Assembly (NCBI GenBank): GCA_025362705.1
Contig: JANYFH010000185.1
Span: 1 to 25,840, forward strand
DNA length: 25,840 nt
Source of the DNA: Betaproteobacteria bacterium
Lineage (GTDB): Bacteria; Pseudomonadota; Gammaproteobacteria; Burkholderiales; Usitatibacteraceae
Direction: 5' to 3'
Below the pieces are notes generated by a model that had not been told where the DNA came from, searched no databases, and worked only from the letters and a program-made list of their open reading frames with translations. Within the stretch, counting starts at the first letter, position 1; the number at the start of each line of letters is the position of its first letter. Positions 6,182-13,583 of this stretch are shown piece after piece. The translations under genes and the position numbers were made by a program.

Positions 6182-7483
6182 TTATTTCGCAGCGCTCGCC
6201 AGTTCTACTGCTTTCGCGTAGTTAGCTTTCACTTTCTGCGCCCACTCTTCCTCGACTTTGGTCTTTTGCGCAGTTGCCGCCGCATCTTTTTTGTCGGCTT
6301 TGAAGAGCGCGAGCAGCGTCTTGTCTTTCGTCTGCGCATCCGTGACGGGTGGCGAGAAGGCGAGCTTCTTTGCTTCGTCCAATTGCACATTGGCTTTACC
6401 GCCCAGGCGTTTTTCTGCGTCGTGAATCGCTTTCGTGGCCGCCACCAGTTCCTTGTGACGGAAAGTGATGATCTGGTCAAACATCGATGACACCACGTAG
6501 TAGCGCGATTCCGATAAATCCGAATCGAAATTTACTTTTGCCTTGATGCTGCCCGTGAACGGGTTCGGGTATCCGGCGGGGGCTTTGGCGTACATCGATG
6601 GCAACACCGGCAGGCGGCTGATTTTCTTGTCGAGCAACAGCGCCTGGCCTTCATCAGAGAGTGTGAACTGGATAAAGCGTTTGCCAGCCTCGGCATTTTT
6701 CGCGCCGCTCATAAGCGCGATATTAGCCGGGACGATGGCCGTTACGCCGGGATAGACAAACTCAACGGGAAAGCCGGAATTTTTTGCAGCCAGGCCGAAG
6801 AAATCAATCACCAGTCCCACGCCGAATTGACCACTCGAAACACCGTCCGGTACGCCGAACGAACGTTCGGTGACAGCGGCACAATTGCCTGCGATGCGCA
6901 GCATCTGGTTCCAGCCTTTTTCCCAGCCTTCGCCTTGCAGGATGGTTTCCAGTGTGAGGTGTGTGGTTCCCGAACGGGAAGGTGAGGAAGTGGCGACATG
7001 GCCGAAGTACACCGGTGCCATCAAATCGGACCATTCCTTCGGATCCGGCAATTTGTTGGCCTTGGTGTAGCGAGTATTCCACATGATGCCATAGCCGGCC
7101 AACGCCTGGCCTCTGTACATCCCCTCGGGATCGTTGATGGGATAATTACCGACTTTGGCCGGGATGTTCGGGTTACCGCCATCGACCTTTTGTAACAATT
7201 TTTGCGATGACAATACTTCAAAGGCGTCGGGTGCGGAAGCCCAGAATACTTCAGGGCGGCTGCCTGCTGTTTGCTCACGCACGTAGGCCATGCCCGCTGC
7301 GGTGTTTTTGTTCAGGATTTCGACTTTGTCGTTCGGATATTTGGCTTCGTAGGCCTTTTTGTAAGCCTCGGTGAGTTCTTTGGGGAAAGAGGTGATGACG
7401 CTGACAGTGTCAGCAATTGCCTGACCCATAAATAGCGTGACGAGGGCGGCCGACGCGGCAACCGCGAGTTTCTGGTGGGACAT
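6182..7483 (-). CDS. ABC transporter periplasmic solute-binding protein (Fe3+/polyamine/phosphonate-type fold)
   Basis: A periplasmic binding protein of the extracellular solute-binding group that includes AfuA/FbpA iron and phosphonate receptors. The chosen ATG (7481-7483) is preceded by AAGGAGAGA (7487-7495) and opens with a signal peptide: MSHQK, a hydrophobic core, then QAIA before DTVSVITSF, with cleavage expected near residue 24. A longer frame from 7528 would put 15 polar residues before the signal and bypass this ribosome site. The binding-protein body shows VITSFPKELTEAYKKAYE, AGYGIMWNT, WSDLMAPVYFGHV and a GVTAIVPANIALMSGAKN segment. At 433 residues it is about 90 longer than usual: the C-terminal ~100 residues are Lys/Ala-rich and probably helical. 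No permease or ATPase gene is adjacent, so it is an orphan here and the ligand cannot be named. Confidence 0.85.
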   Translation of the reverse strand: MSHQKLAVAASAALVTLFMGQAIADTVSVITSFPKELTEAYKKAYEAKYPNDKVEILNKNTAAGMAYVREQTAGSRPEVFWASAPDAFEVLSSQKLLQKVDGGNPNIPAKVGNYPINDPEGMYRGQALAGYGIMWNTRYTKANKLPDPKEWSDLMAPVYFGHVATSSPSRSGTTHLTLETILQGEGWEKGWNQMLRIAGNCAAVTERSFGVPDGVSSGQFGVGLVIDFFGLAAKNSGFPVEFVYPGVTAIVPANIALMSGAKNAEAGKRFIQFTLSDEGQALLLDKKISRLPVLPSMYAKAPAGYPNPFTGSIKAKVNFDSDLSESRYYVVSSMFDQIITFRHKELVAATKAIHDAEKRLGGKANVQLDEAKKLAFSPPVTDAQTKDKTLLALFKADKKDAAATAQKTKVEEEWAQKVKANYAKAVELASAAK

Positions 7484-7518
7484 CAATCTCTCCTTGGGAT
7501 TTTTTTGGTCTGCGGCCG

Positions 7519-7524
7519 ATTTTA
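7519..7524 (-). promoter_or_regulatory. Candidate -10 box for the binding-protein gene
   Basis: On the minus strand TAAAAT (complement of 7519-7524) matches the -10 consensus at 5 of 6 positions and lies 35 bp before the ATG at 7483. No good -35 was seen 16-18 bp upstream. Confidence 0.3.
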
Positions 7525-7527
7525 GCA

Positions 7528-7556
7528 CTTGAAAAGAAGCCTACTTACCCGCATTT
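7528..7556 (+). promoter_or_regulatory. Heat-shock (sigma-32 type) promoter for htpG
   Basis: CTTGAAA (7528-7534), 13 bp, then CCCGCATTT (7548-7556). The heat-shock sigma consensus is CTTGAAA followed after 11-16 bp by CCCCATnT. The -35 is perfect and the -10 is close. It ends 45 bp before the htpG ATG, and htpG is a classic heat-shock regulon gene. Confidence 0.7.
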
Positions 7557-7601
7557 GCGATGCAAACTTGTTTTCCAATTTGATTCACCATGGAGTTTTT
7601 C

Positions 7602-9503
7602 ATGTCTACTGCAACCGAACAAAAACAAACCCTTTCATTTCAAACCGAAGTCAAACAGCTTTTGCAGTTGATGATTCATTCGCTGTACTCCAATCGCGAA
7701 ATTTTCCTGCGCGAGCTGGTCTCGAACGCGTCCGATGCCATCGACAAGCTGCGCTTTATGGCGGTGACGAATTCGGTGCTTAACGAGAACGACACCGACC
7801 TGAAAATTCGGGTCTCTGTCGATAAGGCCGCCGGCACCATCACCATCGTCGATAACGGCATCGGCATGTCGCGCGACGAAGTCATTGCCAACATTGGCAC
7901 GATTGCCAAATCCGGCACCAAGGAATTTTTTGTCAAGCTCACCGGTGATCAGCAAAAGGATGCGAGCCTCATCGGCCAATTCGGCGTCGGCTTTTATTCT
8001 GCGTTTATCGTTTCCGATAAAGTCACGCTCACCACGCGGCTTGCGGGCGCGCCAGCAGGCGAGGGCGTGCGTTGGGAAAGTAGTGGCGATGGCGAGTTCA
8101 CATTGGAGGCCGTCGAAAAAACCTCGCGCGGCACTGAAGTGACGTTGCACCTGAAAGAGGACGCCAAAGAATTCCTCGACGACTGGCGTCTCAAATCGAT
8201 CATCCGCAAATATTCCGACCACATTCAAATGCCCATCGTGATGCAGAAGTCTGAATGGGACAAGGACAAGCAAGCGGACGTGGTGAAGGATGAATTTGAA
8301 ACCATCAACAAGGCTAGCGCGCTATGGACGCGCAGCAAAAGCGATATCAGCGAAGACGAGTACGTGGAATTTTATAAACACGTTTCGCACGATTGGGAAA
8401 AGCCGCTGGCCTGGACCCACGCAAAAGTCGAAGGCAAGCACGAATACACCGAACTTCTGTACCTGCCATCCAAGGCGCCGTTCGACATGTTTGATCGCGA
8501 TGCCAAGCGTGGCGTGAAGCTGTATGTGAAACGCGTTTTCATCATGGACGACGCCGAGCACTTGCTGCCGCGTTACTTGCGTTTTGTGAAAGGCGTGGTT
8601 GATTCGAATAACCTGCCGCTGAATGTGTCGCGTGAAATCCTGCAGGAGTCCAAAGACGTTGACGCGATCAAGAACGGCAGCGTGAAAAAAATCATCGGCT
8701 TGCTCGAAGACTTGGCCGAGAATCAGAAGGAAAAATACGCGACGTTCTGGAGCGCATTCGGACGCGTGTTCAAGGAAGGCCTCGGCGAGGATTTTGCCAA
8801 CAAGGAAAAACTTGGCAAACTCATGCGCTTTGCATCCACCCACAATGCGGATGATGCGCAAACCGTTTCGTTCACTGATTACGTTTCGCGCATGAAGGCT
8901 GGCCAGGAAAAAATTTACTACGTCACCGCGGACAGCTTTGCCGCGGCAAAAAATAGCCCGCATCTGGAAGTCTTCAAGAAGAAGGGCATCGAGGTGCTGC
9001 TGCTTACTGAAAACGTCGATGAATGGTGGCTTGGTCAGTTCGAAGAATTCGATGGCAAGAAACTGCAGTCAGTGGCGAAGGGCGATCTGGATTTGGGTGC
9101 GCTGGCAGATGAAGGCGAGAAAAAAGCGCAGGAAAAAGTCGCTGATGAATTCAAACCGCTGGTCGAGAAAATCAAAACCGCACTGGGCGACAAGGTCAAG
9201 GAAGTGCGCGTCACGCACCGTTTGACTGATTCGCCAGCGTGTCTGGTCGTTGATGAGAACGAACTCTCCGGCAATCTTGAGCGCATGCTCAAAGCCGCCG
9301 GGCAGAAAGTGAATGCGTCGCAACCGATTTTGGAAATCAATCCCGAGCACGCGTTGATTGCGAAGTTGCAACTTGTCGAGGGCGAGGCGTTCACAGAAAT
9401 GTCGCAGGTATTGTTTGACCAGGCGCTGCTGGCCGAAGGCGGACAGTTGGAAGATCCGGCGACGTTTGTGAAGCGCGTCAACAAGTTGATCGTCGGTGTC
9501 TAA
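7602..9503 (+). CDS. htpG: Molecular chaperone HtpG (Hsp90)
   Basis: A 633-residue bacterial Hsp90, close to the 624 of E. coli. The ATP-driven dimeric chaperone remodels client proteins in the cytosol, often together with DnaK. The N-terminal GHKL ATPase shows SLYSNREIFLRELVSNASDA (near residue 30), the DNGIGMSRDEV loop and GQFGVGFYSAFIV. The middle domain includes LPLNVSREILQ with the conserved catalytic-loop Arg, and the C-terminal dimerisation region is complete. The ATG at 7602 is chosen because GGAG (7592-7595) sits 6 bp before it; an in-frame ATG at 7590 would overlap that site. It is transcribed alone behind the heat-shock-type promoter, divergent from the binding-protein gene. Confidence 0.97.
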   Translation: MSTATEQKQTLSFQTEVKQLLQLMIHSLYSNREIFLRELVSNASDAIDKLRFMAVTNSVLNENDTDLKIRVSVDKAAGTITIVDNGIGMSRDEVIANIGTIAKSGTKEFFVKLTGDQQKDASLIGQFGVGFYSAFIVSDKVTLTTRLAGAPAGEGVRWESSGDGEFTLEAVEKTSRGTEVTLHLKEDAKEFLDDWRLKSIIRKYSDHIQMPIVMQKSEWDKDKQADVVKDEFETINKASALWTRSKSDISEDEYVEFYKHVSHDWEKPLAWTHAKVEGKHEYTELLYLPSKAPFDMFDRDAKRGVKLYVKRVFIMDDAEHLLPRYLRFVKGVVDSNNLPLNVSREILQESKDVDAIKNGSVKKIIGLLEDLAENQKEKYATFWSAFGRVFKEGLGEDFANKEKLGKLMRFASTHNADDAQTVSFTDYVSRMKAGQEKIYYVTADSFAAAKNSPHLEVFKKKGIEVLLLTENVDEWWLGQFEEFDGKKLQSVAKGDLDLGALADEGEKKAQEKVADEFKPLVEKIKTALGDKVKEVRVTHRLTDSPACLVVDENELSGNLERMLKAAGQKVNASQPILEINPEHALIAKLQLVEGEAFTEMSQVLFDQALLAEGGQLEDPATFVKRVNKLIVGV

Positions 9504-9527
9504 ATCACCACAAGCGTCGCGCCAAGC

Positions 9528-10202
9528 GTGACTGAAACCGTATCGGCTGATTCGCAAGCGGCGTTCGAACGCGAACGCGCCGACGCGCGCGGCAGCGTCG
9601 CGCGTGACGCTGATGCGGTGCGCGCACAGGTGGTGCGCATGTATTCACGGCTCGAGCGCGAGCAGGGAAATGTGATTGCAGCGGCAAAGCTTGCGCTCGC
9701 GTGTGAACTCGGCTGCAGTTATTGCTGCCATCAGCGCGTAGAAATTCGACCGTATGAAGCGTTCGTATTGGCTGAGCACGTTCGCACGCGCATGACAGCG
9801 GCAGAGCAGGCAGATGTGAAGAGTCGCCTGGTTGCGAACCGCGCACGTATTGCGCCGTTCGCGCCCTTGCAACACACGCAGGCGGGCATTGCCTGCGCGC
9901 TGCTGGTAAACGGCGCATGCAGTGTCTATGAGGCCCGGCCTGCAGCTTGCCGCAAGTACTACTCGCTCTCGGTTGATACCTGTCGCGGTGCATTTGAACA
10001 TCCGACCGAGCCGCTCACTGGGCCACTCGAAGACGACACCCTTCGCATCGCGGGCAATGCGGTGGTGCTGGGTTATGCAAAAGGCATCGAGGAATCCGGT
10101 CGCGATGCGAACCGCTACGAGTTACACGCCGCGCTACTTGAAGCGCTGGAAAACCCGAAGGCGTCGCGACGCTATCGCGACGGGAAAAAAACGTTTGTTT
10201 AG
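9528..10202 (+). CDS. YkgJ-type cysteine-cluster protein
   Basis: A 224-residue cytosolic protein with the Cys pattern of the YkgJ/CxxCxxCC family, thought to bind a zinc or iron-sulfur centre; its biochemical role is not established. A helical, Arg-rich N-terminus precedes the first cluster, CELGCSYCCH (C59, C63, C66, C67), followed by V-E-I-RPYEAF as usual in this family. The second half has C123, C131 (ACSVYEARPAACR), C141 and C152. The start is a GTG at 9528, 24 bp after htpG; no strong ribosome site is seen, so it may be read through from htpG. The last ~60 residues are variable. Confidence 0.8.
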   Translation: MTETVSADSQAAFERERADARGSVARDADAVRAQVVRMYSRLEREQGNVIAAAKLALACELGCSYCCHQRVEIRPYEAFVLAEHVRTRMTAAEQADVKSRLVANRARIAPFAPLQHTQAGIACALLVNGACSVYEARPAACRKYYSLSVDTCRGAFEHPTEPLTGPLEDDTLRIAGNAVVLGYAKGIEESGRDANRYELHAALLEALENPKASRRYRDGKKTFV

Positions 10203-10298
10203 CCGCAGATAGTTTTGCCCAATGCTTGCGTCAACCCAACACGAGGTGTAGCCTGATTTCGTTGTGTCCCACTCTTGCATTTTGCGGTGGAGGGTTTG

Positions 10299-10502
10299 AT
10301 GAAAAAGACGATGATATTTTTTATCCTGGCCAGTGTTGTTATCGCACTCGGCGGATGCGCAACTTGGCCCAGCGATCCAGGCTATGTTGAAGTCACCGAT
10401 CAACAGAAAATTCAATTGGTGGAGCGTTGGGCGCGCGGCAACAATACACAGGTGATCTGGGTGACGACGCCAACGCGGAGAGTGCCGGTGCAGGGTTCTT
10501 AG
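10299..10502 (+). CDS. Small lipoprotein
   Basis: A 67-residue predicted lipoprotein. From the ATG at 10299 the protein starts MKKTMIFFILASVVIALGGC, a short positively charged end, a hydrophobic stretch and a lipobox LGGC with Cys20 as the acylated residue. GGAGGG (10289-10294) lies 4 bp before this ATG and decides the start over an in-frame ATG at 10275. The mature part (about 48 residues, beginning ATWPSDPGY) has no recognised domain. Its stop TAG (10500-10502) overlaps the stop of the convergent queG gene. Confidence 0.8.
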   Translation: MKKTMIFFILASVVIALGGCATWPSDPGYVEVTDQQKIQLVERWARGNNTQVIWVTTPTRRVPVQGS

Positions 10503-11593
10503 TTTTTGCAGTCGGCGGGCGCCAACGACAGTGCCCACGCAACGTGTTCGCGTACCAGTGCAGAAGGGTGATCTTTACGTGCTTCCAGCGCCGCGATCAT
10601 GGGCGTAGCCGTTATCTTCCCTTTCGCACCCGCTAATGCGTTTCCCATCGCCACCGCAATATTGCGCAGCCAGCGCTCGTGTCCAATGCGGCGAATCGGT
10701 GACCCTTCAAGACGCTGATTGAAATCTTCCGCGCTCCACAGGAACAGTTCCACCAGCGTTACATCGTCGAGCCCGTTGCGAACCGCAAAATCGCTCTCGC
10801 CGGTTGCGCCGGCGAACTTGTTCCATGGACAAATTAGCTGGCAGTCGTCACAGCCGTAGATGCGATTGCCCATGAGCGGCCGTAGTTCCAGTGGAATCGC
10901 GCCCTTGTGTTCGATTGTGAGATAAGAGATGCAGCGCCGCGCGTCCAGTTGGTAAGGCGCAATGATGGCCTTGGTCGGGCAGATGTCGATGCACTTGGTA
11001 CAGGTGCCGCAATGCTCGGTCACCGCAGCATCGATCGGCAAAGGAAGGTTGGTATAAAGCTCGCCAAGAAAAAACCATGAGCCCGCTTCGCGTGTAAGCA
11101 ACAAAGTGTGCTTGCCACGCCAGCCGAGACCGGCCTTGCGTGCGAGCGCGACTTCCATCACTGGTGCCGAATCGGTGAATACGCGATACTGAAACTTCCC
11201 GATGCGCTCCTCAATGTTGGTCGCCAGTATTTGCAGTTTGGCGCGTAACACTTTGTGGTAGTCGCGCCCCAGTGCATAGCGCGAAATAAATGCGGCGTCC
11301 GGATCTTCCATCGTCATCCAACTATCGCGTGCAGCGGGTGGCTGGTAATTGAGCCGTGCTGAAATCACCCGCATCGTGCCCGGCACCAGTTCGCCAGGCC
11401 GGGTGCGCGCGGTACCGTGGCGAACCATATAATCCATGTCACCGTGATAGCCAAATCCCAGCCACTGTTGAACATAGTTTTCCTCGAGCGTGAGTTCGGT
11501 ATCACTGATGCCGACCTCCTGAAAGCCCAGATCCCGACCCCAGGTTTTTATCGTTGTCGCGAGCTGTGCGTAGTCGATGCTGGTTGGCGTCAT
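10499..11593 (-). CDS. queG: Epoxyqueuosine reductase
   Basis: A 364-residue enzyme that reduces epoxyqueuosine to queuosine in the wobble position of tRNAs with GUN anticodons, using cobalamin and two [4Fe-4S] clusters. Both ferredoxin-type clusters are visible: CGTCTKCIDICP (C195, C198, C201, C205) and GCDDCQLICPWNKF. The substrate/cobalamin region FTDSAPVMEVALARKAGLGW contains the conserved Asp, and CISYLTIEHKG follows the first cluster. Length matches the family (about 350-380). The ATG at 11593 lies 30 bp from the divergent tsaE start at 11623. In E. coli the queG (yjeS) and tsaE genes are also near neighbours, separated by nnr, which is not seen here. Confidence 0.96.
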   Translation of the reverse strand: MTPTSIDYAQLATTIKTWGRDLGFQEVGISDTELTLEENYVQQWLGFGYHGDMDYMVRHGTARTRPGELVPGTMRVISARLNYQPPAARDSWMTMEDPDAAFISRYALGRDYHKVLRAKLQILATNIEERIGKFQYRVFTDSAPVMEVALARKAGLGWRGKHTLLLTREAGSWFFLGELYTNLPLPIDAAVTEHCGTCTKCIDICPTKAIIAPYQLDARRCISYLTIEHKGAIPLELRPLMGNRIYGCDDCQLICPWNKFAGATGESDFAVRNGLDDVTLVELFLWSAEDFNQRLEGSPIRRIGHERWLRNIAVAMGNALAGAKGKITATPMIAALEARKDHPSALVREHVAWALSLAPADCKN

Positions 11594-11622
11594 CGCTTGA
11601 GTTTAGCCCGGATAATTCCAGC

Positions 11623-12135
11623 GTGATTGCTTCCCGCGTTTTGCAGCTACCGAATGAGGAGGCGACGCTGACGTTAGGCCGCGCGCTTGCGAGCGCGTTG
11701 CAAGGCCAACCTGAGCCCGGCGCACTGATTTACCTCTCCGGCGATTTGGGTGCGGGCAAGACTACGCTCTCCCGCGGTTTGCTTCGCGGCCTGGGTTATG
11801 CGGGACGCGTAAAAAGCCCGACTTACACCCTTGTTGAACTTTATGTAGTTTCTAAGTTAAACTTGTATCACTTTGATTTTTATAGATTCAGTGAGCCCGA
11901 AGAATGGCAGGAAGCCGGATTTCGAGATCTCTTCAACGAGACGAACATTTGTCTGGTGGAGTGGCCGGAGAAGGCCGGAGAATTGTTGCCTCTGCCGGAT
12001 CTCAAAATCACATTGAAATCGACGCCAATCGACACTCGGGAAGCGAACATTGCGGCAATGTCGCTGCGGGGTCAGTCGATACTGGCGATGTTGGTGAACA
12101 ATCCCCCACCTTCGCCGGGCGCAACTACAGCGTAA
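11623..12135 (+). CDS. tsaE: tRNA threonylcarbamoyladenosine biosynthesis ATPase TsaE
   Basis: A 170-residue P-loop ATPase that works with TsaB and TsaD to form t6A37 on tRNAs that read ANN codons. Visible motifs: the Walker A GDLGAGKTT, SPTYTLVELY, the YHFDFYRF block and LVEWPEKAG. The GTG at 11623 is preferred because the protein then opens VIASRVLQLPNEEATLTLG, aligned with the family start; a longer frame from 11554 would overlap queG by 40 bp with unrelated residues. The body ends near SILAML, and the last ~14 residues (VNNPPP and onward) look like a read-on tail. The 3' end overlaps the following amidase reading frame. Confidence 0.92.
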   Translation: MIASRVLQLPNEEATLTLGRALASALQGQPEPGALIYLSGDLGAGKTTLSRGLLRGLGYAGRVKSPTYTLVELYVVSKLNLYHFDFYRFSEPEEWQEAGFRDLFNETNICLVEWPEKAGELLPLPDLKITLKSTPIDTREANIAAMSLRGQSILAMLVNNPPPSPGATTA

Positions 12136-13559
12136 CGGTTGAGCGCGGCGAAAAATTCTCGCGCAGGGCGTTTCTCTCGCTACCGTTAATTCTGTCTCCG
12201 TTGCTGGCGCGCGATGCCGACGCTGCCACTAAAGTTTCTTCTGCCCGTGTCTGGCCCGCCAACGAATACACGCGCGTCACGTTCGAGTCGCCCGTTGCAC
12301 TCAAGGTACAGCATTTTTTTGTCAAAGACCCGGAACGGCTGGTCATCGATATTGAAAATATCGAGCTGGGCCCGGCTTTGAAAGAGCTCGCCGCCAAAGT
12401 CGGCGCGAACGATCCTTACATCCAGTCTGTACGGGTTGGCATCAATCGCACCAACGTAATCCGCGTGGTGCTGGATCTGCGCACCGAGGTGAAACCGCAG
12501 GTGTTCGCGGTCCCGCCTGTGGGCGAATTTGGCCATCGATTGATGCTTGATATCTATCCGGCCAGGCCGAGCGATCCGATGCTGGCGCTGCTCAACGATG
12601 ATGTTGCCGCTTTCGGCAAAGGCGGCCAAATGAAAGACGCCACTCCGGAACTTGTGTCCGCCGACGATCCAACCATTTCTGCCTCCAAGCCGCGCAAAGA
12701 CGGCCTTGCACTACCGCCAGAGAAGAACAATAAATTGGCGGACTCGACAGCGCCCGCTCCGGTGAGAAGTTCCATCGGTGCGGGCGATTCGGGTATTGAT
12801 AAAGCGCCATCGACGAAATTAAATAGCCCGCCTTTGATTGCGAGTGCACGGAAACCACCGCGACCAATTGTCGTCGTACTGGATCCTGGCCATGGCGGCG
12901 AAGACCCGGGCGCCATCGGGCGGCGTGGAACGCGTGAAAAAGACATCGTGCTCGTCATCGCCAAGCTGCTCAAGGGCAAGCTGCATGACGATGCGAGCTA
13001 TCGCATTGCGCTTACCCGCGATGCAGATTTTTTTGTGCCGCTGGAGCAGCGCGTACAACGCGCGCGTCGTTTGCGGGCCGATTTATTTGTGAGCCTGCAT
13101 GCCGATGCGTTCATCCACCCTGATGCGAACGGATCATCGGTGTTTGCATTGTCCGAGCGCGGTGCGACATCAACCGCCGCGAAGTGGCTGGCGAATCGCG
13201 AAAACGAAGCCGATCTGATTGGTGGCGTGAACCTGAGTCTGAAAGACGGATTTCTTGCGCGTACGCTGCTCGATCTCTCGCAGACTGCGCAGATCAACGA
13301 CAGCCTGAAACTCGGCAAACTGGTGCTATCGGAGCTGGGTGAGGTCAATCGTCTGCACAAGGCCAGCGTTGAACAGGCTGGCTTTGCCGTATTGAAAGCT
13401 CCCGACATCCCCTCCATTCTGGTTGAGACGGCGTTCATCTCGAATCCAGATGAGGAAAAAAAATTGCGCGACGCCGATTACCAGAACAAGATGGCAGGCG
13501 CGATTGCCGACGGCATCAGGCGCTACTTCGCGAAGAATCCACCACTCGCACGCGCGTAG
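11961..13559 (+). CDS. amiC: N-acetylmuramoyl-L-alanine amidase AmiC, Tat-exported
   Basis: A zinc amidase that cuts the amide bond between MurNAc and the peptide stem to split septal peptidoglycan in the periplasm. A twin-Arg signal FSRRAFLSLPLILSPLLARD (Arg codons 12162-12167) is followed by an AMIN septal-targeting domain (from ARVWPANEYTRVTFESP to LMLDIYP), a low-complexity linker of about 100 residues and an Amidase_3 domain. Counting from GTG 11961, zinc ligands are in DPGHGGEDPG (H311) and SLHADAF (H380), with catalytic Glu in VETAFISNP (E489). The start is a problem: between this GTG and the Arg pair the frame has no ATG, GTG or TTG, so the protein would carry about 67 odd residues overlapping tsaE. 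Either the real start is non-standard or a one-base change, perhaps in the C5 run at 12103-12107, separates the start from the body. Confidence 0.9.
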   Translation: MAGEGRRIVASAGSQNHIEIDANRHSGSEHCGNVAAGSVDTGDVGEQSPTFAGRNYSVTVERGEKFSRRAFLSLPLILSPLLARDADAATKVSSARVWPANEYTRVTFESPVALKVQHFFVKDPERLVIDIENIELGPALKELAAKVGANDPYIQSVRVGINRTNVIRVVLDLRTEVKPQVFAVPPVGEFGHRLMLDIYPARPSDPMLALLNDDVAAFGKGGQMKDATPELVSADDPTISASKPRKDGLALPPEKNNKLADSTAPAPVRSSIGAGDSGIDKAPSTKLNSPPLIASARKPPRPIVVVLDPGHGGEDPGAIGRRGTREKDIVLVIAKLLKGKLHDDASYRIALTRDADFFVPLEQRVQRARRLRADLFVSLHADAFIHPDANGSSVFALSERGATSTAAKWLANRENEADLIGGVNLSLKDGFLARTLLDLSQTAQINDSLKLGKLVLSELGEVNRLHKASVEQAGFAVLKAPDIPSILVETAFISNPDEEKKLRDADYQNKMAGAIADGIRRYFAKNPPLARA

Positions 13560-13583
13560 GTGCATCGCACACGGCACACCAGC

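Noticed and set aside
3559..7483. One transport system made of tctBA and the neighbouring binding protein
   Set aside because: The binding protein is on the other strand, has its own terminator and belongs to an ABC-type fold rather than the TctC family.
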